A stretch of 64,000 nucleotides of DNA, taken from positions 1,302,001 through 1,366,000 of the forward strand of contig OW051493.1 in NCBI GenBank assembly GCA_932521035.1, read 5' to 3'. The position numbers and the translations under genes were made by a program. This DNA comes from Oscheius dolichura. Taxonomy: Eukaryota; Nematoda; Chromadorea; Rhabditida; Rhabditidae. Of the stretch, positions 40,901-52,900 are shown piece after piece (the stretch's first letter is position 1; every line of letters begins with the position of its first letter). The notes beneath the pieces were generated by a model. The model was not told the origin of the DNA. It did no database searches and saw only the letters and a list, made by a program, of their open reading frames with translations.

Positions 40901-43900
40901 CGGAGTAAGACCCGCTCAGTGACCCGATGAGCCGGCTCATTCATCGACTCCCGGAAAGACAAAAGAATAGAGCGCCAGGCGACTTGTCGGCTCCCTTTTC
41001 TTTTGTTACTTTTATGAGAGGATGGAGAAGGCAGAAGAAAGGAGAAAAGAGAAAGAGAAGGATAGGAAATTTGAGACCGGCTGACTATTGTTTTCATAAT
41101 TGGTCCCGGGGCAAAATTGAAAGGAAAAAGGGGGACTATTCGCGTTTTTGGCATCGAAATGGATAAAGGAGCAATTTTTCGCCTCAAATCAGCAAATGGA
41201 GAAGAGATCTGTATTTTTATGCCAAATTTGAAGTCGACAAGTTCCGTGTTGATTTTTATTTGTTTTTGAATAACTACTAAAACATTTCAAATAAGCAGCG
41301 TGGTTAGTTTTATGTTTACAAGAGCAAAATGTTTCCCCTAGGACGGAAATACAATCTCTTCTCCATTTGCTGATTTGTTTAGGAGATTTGGAGACTTTCT
41401 AAGGAAAAAATTATCATTTTGGCAGTAAAAAAGGGGAAAAAGCTTGCATTCAGAGACAGAACTAGCTCAAGAAGTATTGTCGATAAAAACGGCAGCGAGA
41501 TCTTATTGCTCTTTTGAAACAGTTTTGCCATGTATTACAATTTCGACTAAATTTTGTTTTAAAAGCGTGATTAAAACAATTTAGAAATCATTATTGTCAA
41601 TCCTAGGGACTCATTGTCTATTACAAATTTCGCCAGCTATTTTCTTCTGTTTTGACTGCTAGTCGTAAAAATCCGGAGCTCATATTATTTTGATCAGTAG
41701 TTCGGCTTGAAAACGAAATGTTTCTTGGAGGATATTTAGCTTCGCCACATTTTTCACCTTACTTGTAGTCAGCGTCAACCACAAAACTTACTTTATTACA
41801 GTACTTTTCTGCCTTTCTTGGGGTTACAGTAGCCTCAAAACTATCGTTTTTCTTTCCATAGACTCATTATTTTTATTAGAAAATCAAAAATTTCACCTAG
41901 AATATAAGGTTTGGTCACATTCAATTGGGGGTAATATACTATTCGCTTCAGATTGTCCATTGTTCAATTTTCGATTATTTTCCGCCTCTTCTCTGCTTCT
42001 CTTTCCCCTGAGAAAAACAGCGTTTCTCCCGATTGATAAATGGCTCAAAAAGTCGTTCTCCCGTCCCCCGCGAGTAGAAGAGGATCTGGACTACTTTTGC
42101 ATCTGGTTGTATCCATCCAATGGGCTCTTTTTCTCCCCTCCTTTCTCCCCTCGTCAAAGTCCTCTTTCTCTTACTTCTGGAAAAGTGAGGGACTAGCCGC
42201 TGCCTTTCTCCTCTACCCGTTTATTATTGTGTTGGCTTAGGTGGGGTTTGGTTAGCCGGTTGCGCAACAGTAACCATCACCGGAGAGATGGGGAGACAGG
42301 GCAGGGCAGGGAGACCTTGATGCCATACGATAATTGGCAAATAATACGGAAGAAGATATTTGAATTGGATGGGGGAGAGAAGGAGGGGAAGGGATTCGTG
42401 ATTAGGGGGATCAGAGAGGAAACGAACAAAGAAAGTTCGTAGAGGAAGTACAGTATGGTAGAATGAATTTATCTTATGGTACGGTCAATACATTACAATT
42501 TCGATTAAAAAAATATGTTCCGTTTGCCTTTCAAAAAAGAAAATACGACTGATTTTTGTTGTTCTAGTCTTGTTAAAGCCAAGATGTAAAAATGGTAACT
42601 TGCAATTGGCTTCAATGGTTTAATTCGTGCGGTCAATTTTGTAAAAAGAAACAACGAAAAGTATTATGGAGACGTGCAAAAATGCTAGACGCGCTTTGCG
42701 CGGCGCGCGATTGGTGAAAAAGGGATGTGCAGTTCAAATAGCAATAGTAAAACAATAGAATCTGCTTTTTCCCCGCTACCATAACTTCTCAATTTCACAA
42801 CTTGGGAATTATCCAAATTTTTAGATATTTTTTGCTCTAGAGAGCAGATATATCGTATGAGATAAGGACAATGTAATACAGCATCACTTCCCACCCCCTA
42901 AAAAATTATTTTATGCTCTTTTTCAGCGGTTTTACTCCTTTTTCCGAACGTTTCCGAAAGAATAATGTTGATTATTTGTCCTCGGATCTTTTCTATCTTT
43001 GACAAAACAAAAGAAAGCCCATATTTTTGATCTAAAATGAGGGAAAACATGGGAATTAGGCAAAATTTTTGACGATTTTAATATTGTTTTGGGGTTAGTT
43101 CATATTTTCTGGTTTTAGCTAAACTTTGCTCTTAGGTGACACGTACACTTCCGTGCTATTTGTCCTGAAACGTTTTCCCCTCCGTGCTAATTCTTTCCGC
43201 TCCATTGATAATAATACCCTTCTTCTCCCGAAGAGACACAGTGATGGGGCTTTCTCTTCTCCCTCCGGCCACCTGGTCCCATCCCGACCCGTTCCATTTG
43301 TACTGTCTAAAAAGAGAGCACAGGAGACCGTCTGTCGCGTTGCCCGCTTGACTGAAGCTCGTTCCCCTCCGGCCATAACCCCCAATCAGATGTCTTTTGT
43401 ACTAATTGCTCTCGCTCTCCCCCCAGCCGGACATACATTAGTCTTAACTAGGAATTATCCGGTCGACAGGCGGGAAACATCCTCAATTAATTCGAGGGCA
43501 TACTGGCAGGGGAACGGAGGGGAAGGGAGGGACTGCGAAATTGTATTTTTGCTAATATAAAAGCCCAACGAAATGAAATCATTTTATAGCCAACGTCTAT
43601 CTTTAGAAAGGCCCGTCAAAACTTGGAAAATTCAAAAAATGTGATGGGTTGTGGGTTTTTTTTCGAAAATCTCGAAAGGTTTGTTTTAGGCATGGTCAAA
43701 GATCATACAACCTATTTCCAGTCATAATAACACCCACCGGAACCTAAAAATTGCAAGTTTTTGACACTAGGGGAAATGATATTGGCTTTATTGTGATTCG
43801 GAAGGAAATAGAGAACACTGGAAGAATTTCTTTCTCTCAAGCGGGCTAAATACGGTTCCTCATTTTATCAATCCTCGCCAAAACCTGGAAAATCCAGCGG

Positions 43901-46900
43901 GGGCATCTAAAATTGGGGAAAAACAGTTGGAGACTTTGAAATTTTATTTGACATCCACATATATCAAAAAATGGCTTTACAGCCAATTTTTGGCCATAAG
44001 AAGGCTCCAGAAAACATAAAGAAAGTTAAAATTAGCCCGAATTTAGCGTGGTTTAAAAGTGAACCGAGAAAAAGAAATTTGGTAATTTTTGTTGCCCTAG
44101 GGGGAAAAAAGTATTGTAGCTACCACTATTGACCATAATAATCCTCTCCAAAAGATAGAAAGTTCAAATTATCTGTCCCTCGTGTTGACCTTGTGTTCTG
44201 AGACCGGGAAGTGTTTGTATTAGCAGCAGGGAGGCACCCAGCTGCCTACTTGACTCTTATCTGCTCGCCCTCTCTCTCTCGAAGGAGGAGTATGAGTATT
44301 GTCACTTGGGGACTGACACTGGGAGAGAAAACAGTAAAACAAAGAGTTTTGACAATGTAATTTGAAGAAAAACGGGAAAGGAAAGAGAAATTAGAGCCAT
44401 TTCAAACGGTTTCATGGCCGCTATTTGTTTCGGATTGACCCAAATTTTTATTCCTTTTGGCTGTGTCCCTTTTTCTTGAGAGTATTATGGAAATTTCTGA
44501 TGTTGACTCGGAAAATGGATCATAAATCAATTTTGGCCATGGAAATGGGAACCATCCCAATTTGTTTCAACCTGTCTTTATTACTGGATTACTTTCTAAC
44601 AAGCAGTAGGGCGTTGCCGTATCTTTCTTTCTCTAATTTGACCCGTATTGTTCTCCTCCAATAAACTGACAGTCTCTCTCTCTCTGTCCGCCCCCTCGGG
44701 GGACCTGTCACCTCATAAATCTTGTGTCTTTTGTCGAGTCGGGAACGGGGGAGCTTTTATCCGCCGCGCCGGCGGAGAAGAGGTTTCCAATAGGGAAAGA
44801 ATTCGTTGGGCCTATTTCTTCTAAAAACTTCCAGTGGGGTTACTAACAAGCTGGGCAGTGATCGTTTCATTCAGAAGCAATTTTTGGTGGTCAGAGTCTT
44901 TTCCTTATTATTTAGTCGTCCTATTTCATTCTCCGTGTGGTATCCAGATCATTACGACGATTCTAAAACATTTCCCTGAAACAATCCAAACAAAAACAAA
45001 TTGCTTCCATTCTCTGTTTCCCCGTCGTCCTTTCCTCTAATTTCCCGCTCGTGTTTTGTATTCTCCTCCCCGCTCCGTATTGTGACTATCGGATTAATGA
45101 CTGTCAATTGGACTGGGCCGGGAAGGACACATTCCCGCCGGAATAAAAGAATAACACAACGGGAGAGACGAGAGAGGAAAACAACCAAAGGAGACAGATG
45201 TCGGGTCGGGATGACGATATTATCCAATTCCGGGGGAATGGTTTGTTTTGTCATTAATGTAACCAGCCGGACAACAATATCTACCGTAATTTTTAACAAC
45301 AGGTGGCCATTTTCCGGCTAAACGGAGAGCAAAAGAGACGAGGGTCAGATGGGGGGAAATTAGGGGAAGGTGGTGGACCGTGAAGAAGGGAAAGAGCTGT
45401 CTATTGGGAGACAGGAAATGGAGGACTAATGGACGGGGGATTAAAGGGAGGGAGGGAGATTAAAAGGCAGGGGAAATTAAAGGACTAACTGGAGACAAGC
45501 TACAGTAACCCGGGGAAGGAATAGGAAAGGCTGATTTTTAGGATTGGAGCTGAAAAAGTAAAGAAAAAGTAGACAAGAAATAAGGAAATGCTATTGTACT
45601 GGAAGGGGAACAGAAATAATTTTTCTCATCTGGGACAAAAGAAGATTCGGAAGAGCAATTTGAATGGTAGCGAGATTCTTTTAGAAGACTCCATGGAACA
45701 GATAGAATTTTTACTCAAAAGCTAAATTTTTTTGTGCAGTTGTGTCACGATAGGAGCGAGAGTTGCATTTCGTCTCCTTTTTACCATCTTTCCAAAACTA
45801 ACAAAATGTGAATTCACAAAACTGGACTTCTTTTATCCTCGTTTGACTGCTCCTAGACCAAAAATAGTTCGCTTGGGTGTAATACCTTTTTGTTCATTCT
45901 CCAGCATAAAAGCTCAGTCTTAAACTAGAAACGTTTGAAATTTCCAGGAAAAAATAAAATATTATCAAACTTCTATAAGACCATTCTATATTGTCTCCCT
46001 AAAACTGAATGAAATTCCCATAAACATCCCAGAATTCCTTTCTTCTTCTCGAAAGAGATTTTCTAATTTTCTAGCATCCCAGTCCAATAGATTTGCATCT
46101 TCACTAATAATCCGTCCCTAAAGCCTAGGAAATAGAGGACTACAACGGAATAGAACTCCCTTTTTTGACTATTCTTGTCCGCAATCATTACTCAACCAAC
46201 TACTCAAGTCCTAGGTGGAACATAAAGTTTTACAGTAGAACAGTTGAGAAAAAATTTGAACTCGATAAAAAACAGTACCAACCCGAAACGATTCTTTCTC
46301 CATTCCTAGCAATAAATGATCCATGTAAAGCAGAAGAAAATAAGTACATCTCATTATTGAAAGTCAATCTCGAAACATTTTCCGGTTGGAATATATTCTA
46401 CCCCCAAAACTGAATAAAATCTCCCAAACAATTCCCAAAAATGGCTATCTTCTCCAGGTGCAACGGCTATCCGACGTGTCCCTTCACCGTCAGCCGTTTT
46501 CTTTTCCCCGATCCGTGTCCAACAGTCCGCAAATATTTAGAAGTCATTTATAATTGCGTACCAGGTACAATTTTGGAGTACTAAAGCATGGAATTTCGTG
46601 AATGGGACGTAAAAACAAATCGAACAAGACGCCATCTTCCCAAGAAATAGGAAAAACGAAACATTGCATGAAATAGTGGTTTTTTTTCAATTTGGCTGTC
46701 AAACTGTGGCGCCCTTGCTGTGAAACTGTGGTTCTGGCTGTGGCTCCCATTTTATCTATTGTTGTGTGCTGTCTAATTGTGGTGTTTTCTTAGGTGCAAC
46801 GCCGAGCAGGAGTGTCTTTTCCCGCTCCAATCGGACATCTTCTACCGCCCCGACGAGGATCCTTGCCCCTTTTCCAAGAAGAAATATCTCGATGTTGCCT

Positions 46901-49900
46901 ATGTTTGTGTTCCAGGTCTGTTGTGTTGTGGCGCTTGGCTGTAGTGTTGTGGCTTTTTTCAAAAGTTTTTTGACTAATTAGGGAATTTTAGCCACAACGA
47001 CGACGTCAACAACGACGACGGCAGCCACAACTACTACTGTAGAATTGGTGAAGGGAAATAGCGAGGAGGAAGAGGAAAAGACAGTGTAAGTGGGGGGTTT
47101 TGATAAGATTTTGTGATTTTGGAATATGTATAAATCTCCCTCTTTTTCAGTGCCCCTCTCTCGATTCGTCGCTGTCCAGCCAAAGATGTCAACGGTGTCC
47201 GATTTGACAGTATCCCAGCCGGTTCGGTACAGAAATCTGGATGCGCTGAAGGAGCAATTGGTAAGGGCCTCCTTTTTTCATTTTTATGCTTTGACGGTCT
47301 AGTAAAAGGAGTTTGTGTTTGCTTCAAAAACCAATAGTTCGAGCGATTTTTTTCGAAAAATTAGGTGAAAAAGAGTGTTCTAAAACGACGTTTTATTTGT
47401 TCACCTTTTTTGTTTCGTCGATCTGATAAAATACCAACATCCTTTTATAAACAGTGGGCGGAACAAATTCGTTTTAGATTTCCCAGGTCCAGGCAAAAAT
47501 TTCAACCTCTCATGTTTTGTCGCTTCAGTAAAAAGACAGGACACCGTCTTTCAGCTAATAAACAAAGCTTGCCTGGCAACGTTGCAAAATTTCCTAATTA
47601 TGAAATTTCAAAAGGGTAAATTTCAGGTCAATCCTGGTGGAAGTGTGGCTCTGATGGCTCGTGGCTGGGTCCGTTCCCCAATACCAGCTCCTGTGTCAGC
47701 GATTGGACCATCACAAAAAGGAGAGATCTGGACGAGTTGAAGGAGAAACAAGATGGACCTGGATTGCCGGAGGTAGGAGCCATTTATATCCAAAAAAAAT
47801 AGGGGGAAAATCCATTACCGTAACCCGTAGGAAGGGGAAAACGAAGCTTTAGACTTTGGAGCACGTTTACCGCCATTTTTCGTCTTTTTAGACCAATTTT
47901 CGAAGATTACGGTAACAAAATTTTCCTTTTCTGGTAGCAATGAAAATTTTCAGTTTCTAGAAGTTCTTATATACCTTCTGGAACTTTTTTTATTAATTTT
48001 TTCAAAAATCTTGTTTTTTGTTCAGTTCCTCCGCGGCCTGGCCAATAATGTCCACCGCCCGATGCAAGGAGGCGATTTGCCCAAGCTGGTAGAGCTCCTC
48101 GGCGACGTTGTCCATCTCCTGACTACGGAAAGTTGGACCCGGATCGTTAGAAACGTCTGTAATGATGTGAGTACCGTAATCCATCTGATAATCCCCCAAA
48201 TTTAGAAACTGGTAGAATTGGTGAATTATGTGAGCCGTAGCCAGGCGTGGGCCAGCTGGCCCGGGGAGAAGAGAGCCCGTTTCGCTACGAGAATCATTTC
48301 CCAGATGGAAAAGGTCATCGCCTGGAGCGCAGGAGACGCCCGCGCCCCGATGAACATCGTCTACCCGCAGCCTTATGTCATCGTTCAGCTCAGCGATACC
48401 TACAGTGTGAGTTTTGAGCATTTCTAGATGGAAATTTTGCAACTCTTTGATGCTCATGGAGTGGCATAGATAAGGGTTGAGCATATTTGAAGGCGGATTG
48501 GAACGTGAAGTTTTGAAAACGGGGAGTGAAATTAGAGAAGAGCAATAACAAAAAGAACCAATGTTTGTAGAAGCATTTGACTGCATTTAAAAGACGGACG
48601 AAACCATAAAAGTTTTCCAAAAAATAGAAGAACTTTATGAAAGGCGCTCATTTTTCTCATTAGCTGGATTTGTCCATTTTTATCACGGGAACCCGGAATG
48701 AATCAACAAATTGTTAGTTTGCCCGTATTTGCAACACCAATGAAACATTCTAAAAGCTTTACTATAACTGCTAACCTTCCTGCAAATTGATCTGTCTATT
48801 TTTGAAATTTTGAAACCTGCGCTGAACCAAGAACCAAACGACTTTTCTCTCCTGTATTTTATGGATTACCCAAAGCATTTTTGAAGAAAAAATTGTGAAA
48901 AAGCTTTGAGATCGTACAGATTTTCCAAATATTGTATTTCTCAGCGTATTTGAGAGGAGACCCTAAAAAAGCGGAAGTACTGCGCATCTGGGAACGTAGT
49001 ATTTGAAAGAAGGGTGAAACTTGATGATTTTGCAACAAAAAGAACAGAAGTTATAATTTGGAAGGCGCGAAAAACTCAGAAATTCTACGAGTAATGTGAA
49101 GAAAACATTTATTCCGTACGTAGACGATGATAACACTAGCCACGAAACAACGTTGCGGATATTTGAGATATCCACGAAGCTATACATTTTCTAAAAAAAA
49201 CTAAATTCTTCTGCCGTTTGAAAATCCTTTTTCCGAAATATTGTGTTTCCAAAAGGTGGGCCAATACATGACCTCTCTTTTCTACATTTTAAGATTCATC
49301 CGAAATATTTTAAAAAAATGTTGAGTTGCAAAAACAGTTTAGTGAACAGTTGATCCGGTGTTTAGCTACAGTAATCCACTAAAAATCAAATATTGAACTA
49401 TTTTTTACACAAAATTTAGACACGTCCAGATACTACAAAGTACCTGGATTACTTATATTTGACAGGCAATTGAAACTTTGTAATCTTTCCAGAAATATCA
49501 GTAAAGAGCTTGTCTCTCCCATATCATTAAAAAACCGCCAAAACATTACAAAAATCTCCTATTCCCCCATTTTTCAGTCCCTGCAACTGCCCGGCCAGGA
49601 CTACATCTCCCTGCCGACGACTCCCATCTGGAATAACCAGGACAGCGTCGACGTGCCGATGGAAGCCCTGACCCAGACGGGCAACAACGAGGCCCGCATC
49701 TTCTTCTCCACCGTCATGAATCTGTCACAACATTTTGAACCGGCCGCCGTTTATCGAAAGATTAAAAAAGACGGCGAGGACGAGGAATTGGTAAGCTCTT
49801 TTCTCTTTATTTGTATGAAAAGTGTTTCCAGATCCAGCGAAAAGTCGTCACGAATATTGTCACGGCGTCTGTTTTGTCGAACGGGAAGACGAAGAAGATC

Positions 49901-52900
49901 AGCAGCCTGAGTCGGGACGTCTACATCACGTTTACTCACGAGGCGGAGACCATTCGCGGCTTGAGCAATCCCCAATGCTCCTGGTGGAATGAGGACAAAT
50001 TGAAGGTGGGATATTTTGTTCGTAGACGGGAGTGTCGGGTGTTTGTGTCCGTATCTCGGTCATTTCTTGGTCGATTTCAAAAAGAAAGAAGAGGCAGGGG
50101 AACCTTTGATTTTTATACGAGCCCAATGAGCCAAAAATAGAAATTCTAGTGGACTGAACATATCGGTTCCAGGCTGTTTTGTAAGGCCCAATTTTGTAAA
50201 CATTCAGTTTTTTTTTCCGGGTATGCAGCTCTGATCCATCGTCAATAACTAAAATAGTCGTTTTTTTATGATTTCTCTAAAACAGGGGGAAAATAAAATC
50301 CATTTTCCCCCATTTTTAGGACATTTTGGCGTTTTCTCTATGAAATCATACAGAAAATTTTGGGATAATTGGAATTTTACATACCGTAAACGCTCTAATA
50401 AGCCGGTAGATAACACCAATTTTCGAAAATATTCAAAAAATTGGGATTTATTAGTGAAATTATGGTATTTTTCATGAATACTACAAATTATACCCAAATT
50501 TGTTGATATTAATGCGTTGCCGTCAATTTACGTATATAATTCTCCCGGTTTCAGTGGTACCAGAACGGCTGCCTGTTGAAGAAGCACAACGCGACCCATA
50601 CTGTCTGTTCCTGCAGCCATCTGACCCATTTCGCGGTGTTGATGGATGTCCGTGGCCACCAGGTAGGCCTTCTCCCTCCCTCCCCCCAAAAATGACAATA
50701 TTTCCAGCTGTCCCCCTTCGACGACCAGCTCCTGACCCTCTTGACCTACATCGGCTGTAGTCTGTCCATTTTCTTCCTCGTCATCACTTTCTTCATCTTT
50801 TTGCTCTTCTCCAAGGGCGGAGGGGATCGTGTCTTCATCCATAAGAACCTCTTCTTCACACTGGCCCTAGCCTATTTGGCATTCTTGTGGGGAATCTGGA
50901 GGACAGAGAATAAGGCAAGTTTTGGGGGGAGAATAAAAATTTTATCGAAGCAGCAATAAGAATAACTGACAACAATTTATCTAACTTTGGCAAAACATTG
51001 AAAAATTGAGTTTTCGATCAAATTTCAAGGCTTCAATGGTCAAATCCCTAAATTGGAAAATCGCCCAAAATAGCATATTTTATACGTTTTCCACCTATCA
51101 AATGTAGCCAAATTTGCATTTTGATTAGCTGGATCCGGTAAAGACTCAAACTGATTTCGTAGGGTGCTTATCTTTTGGTCAATTGGCTATGGAACGTTGT
51201 AATCCAATTTGCTGGCGCTACCTACCGCTGGCAACGTGAAAGAAACTAAATTTGTAAATAAACACCAAAGGCTCCCAATGATTGAATCGGGTAATATCAA
51301 ACCTATAAACCTTTGCTAAAACACGAAACAAGTTTTTTTTTTCACACCGGTTTTATTATTGTTGTGCAACGTGAAAATCGTCTCTATCTATCCCGAAAAG
51401 ATCAATTTTAGTCCTTGATTAGCTAAAGATTTGAAAAAGGCGAAACAGCAAGCCTGAAAACAGAATCATTCCAATTTTTCAGCGTATTAAAGGCAAACAC
51501 GATCTAGGAATCATCACCTCATTGCTAAAAAGGCATCGCCGAAACTTTGAACTTTTGTGTAACCGTACATGGCCACTAAGCCCAATTTTGGGTGCCGTCG
51601 GACATGTGCATTTTGCGCTTTACGCAACGGAAAAATTATGTAATGTACCCCTTTTCTGAGACGTTTGTGATCATAACTCGGTCATTTGCGGACCATTTTC
51701 AAAGATTGAAAAGCTAGCTTGTAGCCGAGAACAACACGGTTTGAATGAGCATACGTTTAGAAGGATTCGCTGCGTATTTTGAGTATTTTGAAAACACATC
51801 GATTTGTGAAAATGTTGACGGTATTTGGAGGATCTTTGAAACTTGAGAATCTTCTAGAAATCTATGTAACAACTAATAACAAGCAAGCCTACAAATGTTC
51901 ATATTTTCTATCTCTAGCAAAACAAAACAAAAGGTACACATTTATTAGCAATTTGCGGAACACAGAACAACACCAAAAAGATTAGGAAACAGTTTTATAA
52001 AAATAACAGAACAAAAAAAATGGAAAAATTTCGTCAAAAATGTAGCCAAATGTAGCCAATGGATAAGAATTGAATATATCATCTCTCCCCGTCAATATCT
52101 CTTCTTCCCCAAAACATTCCGCCGTTTTCAGTTCGAATGCAGTATAATCGCCGGCGGTCTGCTGTATCTCTTCCTCTCTGCCCTGTTCTGGATGCTCCTC
52201 GAAGGATTCCAACTCTACAAAATGTTGGTCGAAGTGTTCCCGTCGAGTTCTAAAAAGTGTCTCTACACTTTTGTCGGCTACGGGGCGCCGGCATTCATCG
52301 TCGCCGCGGCAGCTGTCTACGATCCGCAGAGCTTCGGAACCAAGGAACATTGCTGGTAAGGAGACGGGGTTTTGTTTGTTTTACGGGGGATAAAAAAGAT
52401 TAGCAGCAGCTTCTTTTATTCGTTGACTGAAAGTATGCCATAAATTTGAAGACCGGAGATTTTTTGCCATACTGTCAGCTACATTTTGACACCTAGTACA
52501 CCTAAAAAGCGTGGAAAATAAAAAAGTTATGGCCTTTTTCCGGGTATTTATGACGCCACCTAATATATTCGTTCCAGCAGATTCTATGGAATTTTTTCTA
52601 GTTATAGGCGTCCTAGATAAGAAATTTGAAAAATAGGAAGCTGATGTACTTTACATGTGACGGAGAAATGAGAATAAATCAAGTTGTTTCAGGCTGCGTA
52701 CAGAGAACTTCTTCATCCTGTTCTTCGTCGGCCCGGCTGCCGTCATCCTGGCCATCAATACCGTCTTCCTCCTGATGACCATGTGTATCGTCTACCGACA
52801 TTCGAATAGCGGCTATGTCCTGGGACGACATGAGGGAGAGAATGGCAGGAATGTCAGGTACGGTACAGTTCCCCTTTCCATGAATCGGCCATGGGTAAAG

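Larger units (their letters stand above)
37046..46457 (+). other. lat-1 intron 3 (9.4 kb): islands and tandem arrays
   Basis: No nested gene is seen. Islands with pyrimidine-rich left and purine-rich right halves lie at about 37060-37390, 38200-38480, 39400-39890, 40845-41140, 41980-42430, 43160-43530 and 44670-45540. Diverged direct repeats fill the gaps. A G-rich run (GGGAGGGAGGGAG) lies near 45445. This intron separates the constant first half of the lectin domain from its two alternative second halves. Confidence 0.65.

Noticed and set aside
45732-45923. A third alternative exon 4 of lat-1
   Set aside because: An acceptor-like GTGCAG precedes it, but it lacks the DPCP and terminal Cys motifs and a donor in the right phase.
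48002-48586. 194-codon minus-strand frame across two lat-1 exons
   Set aside because: It is the antisense shadow of GC-rich coding exons 48026-48406, which are confirmed by splice sites and LAT-1 alignment.
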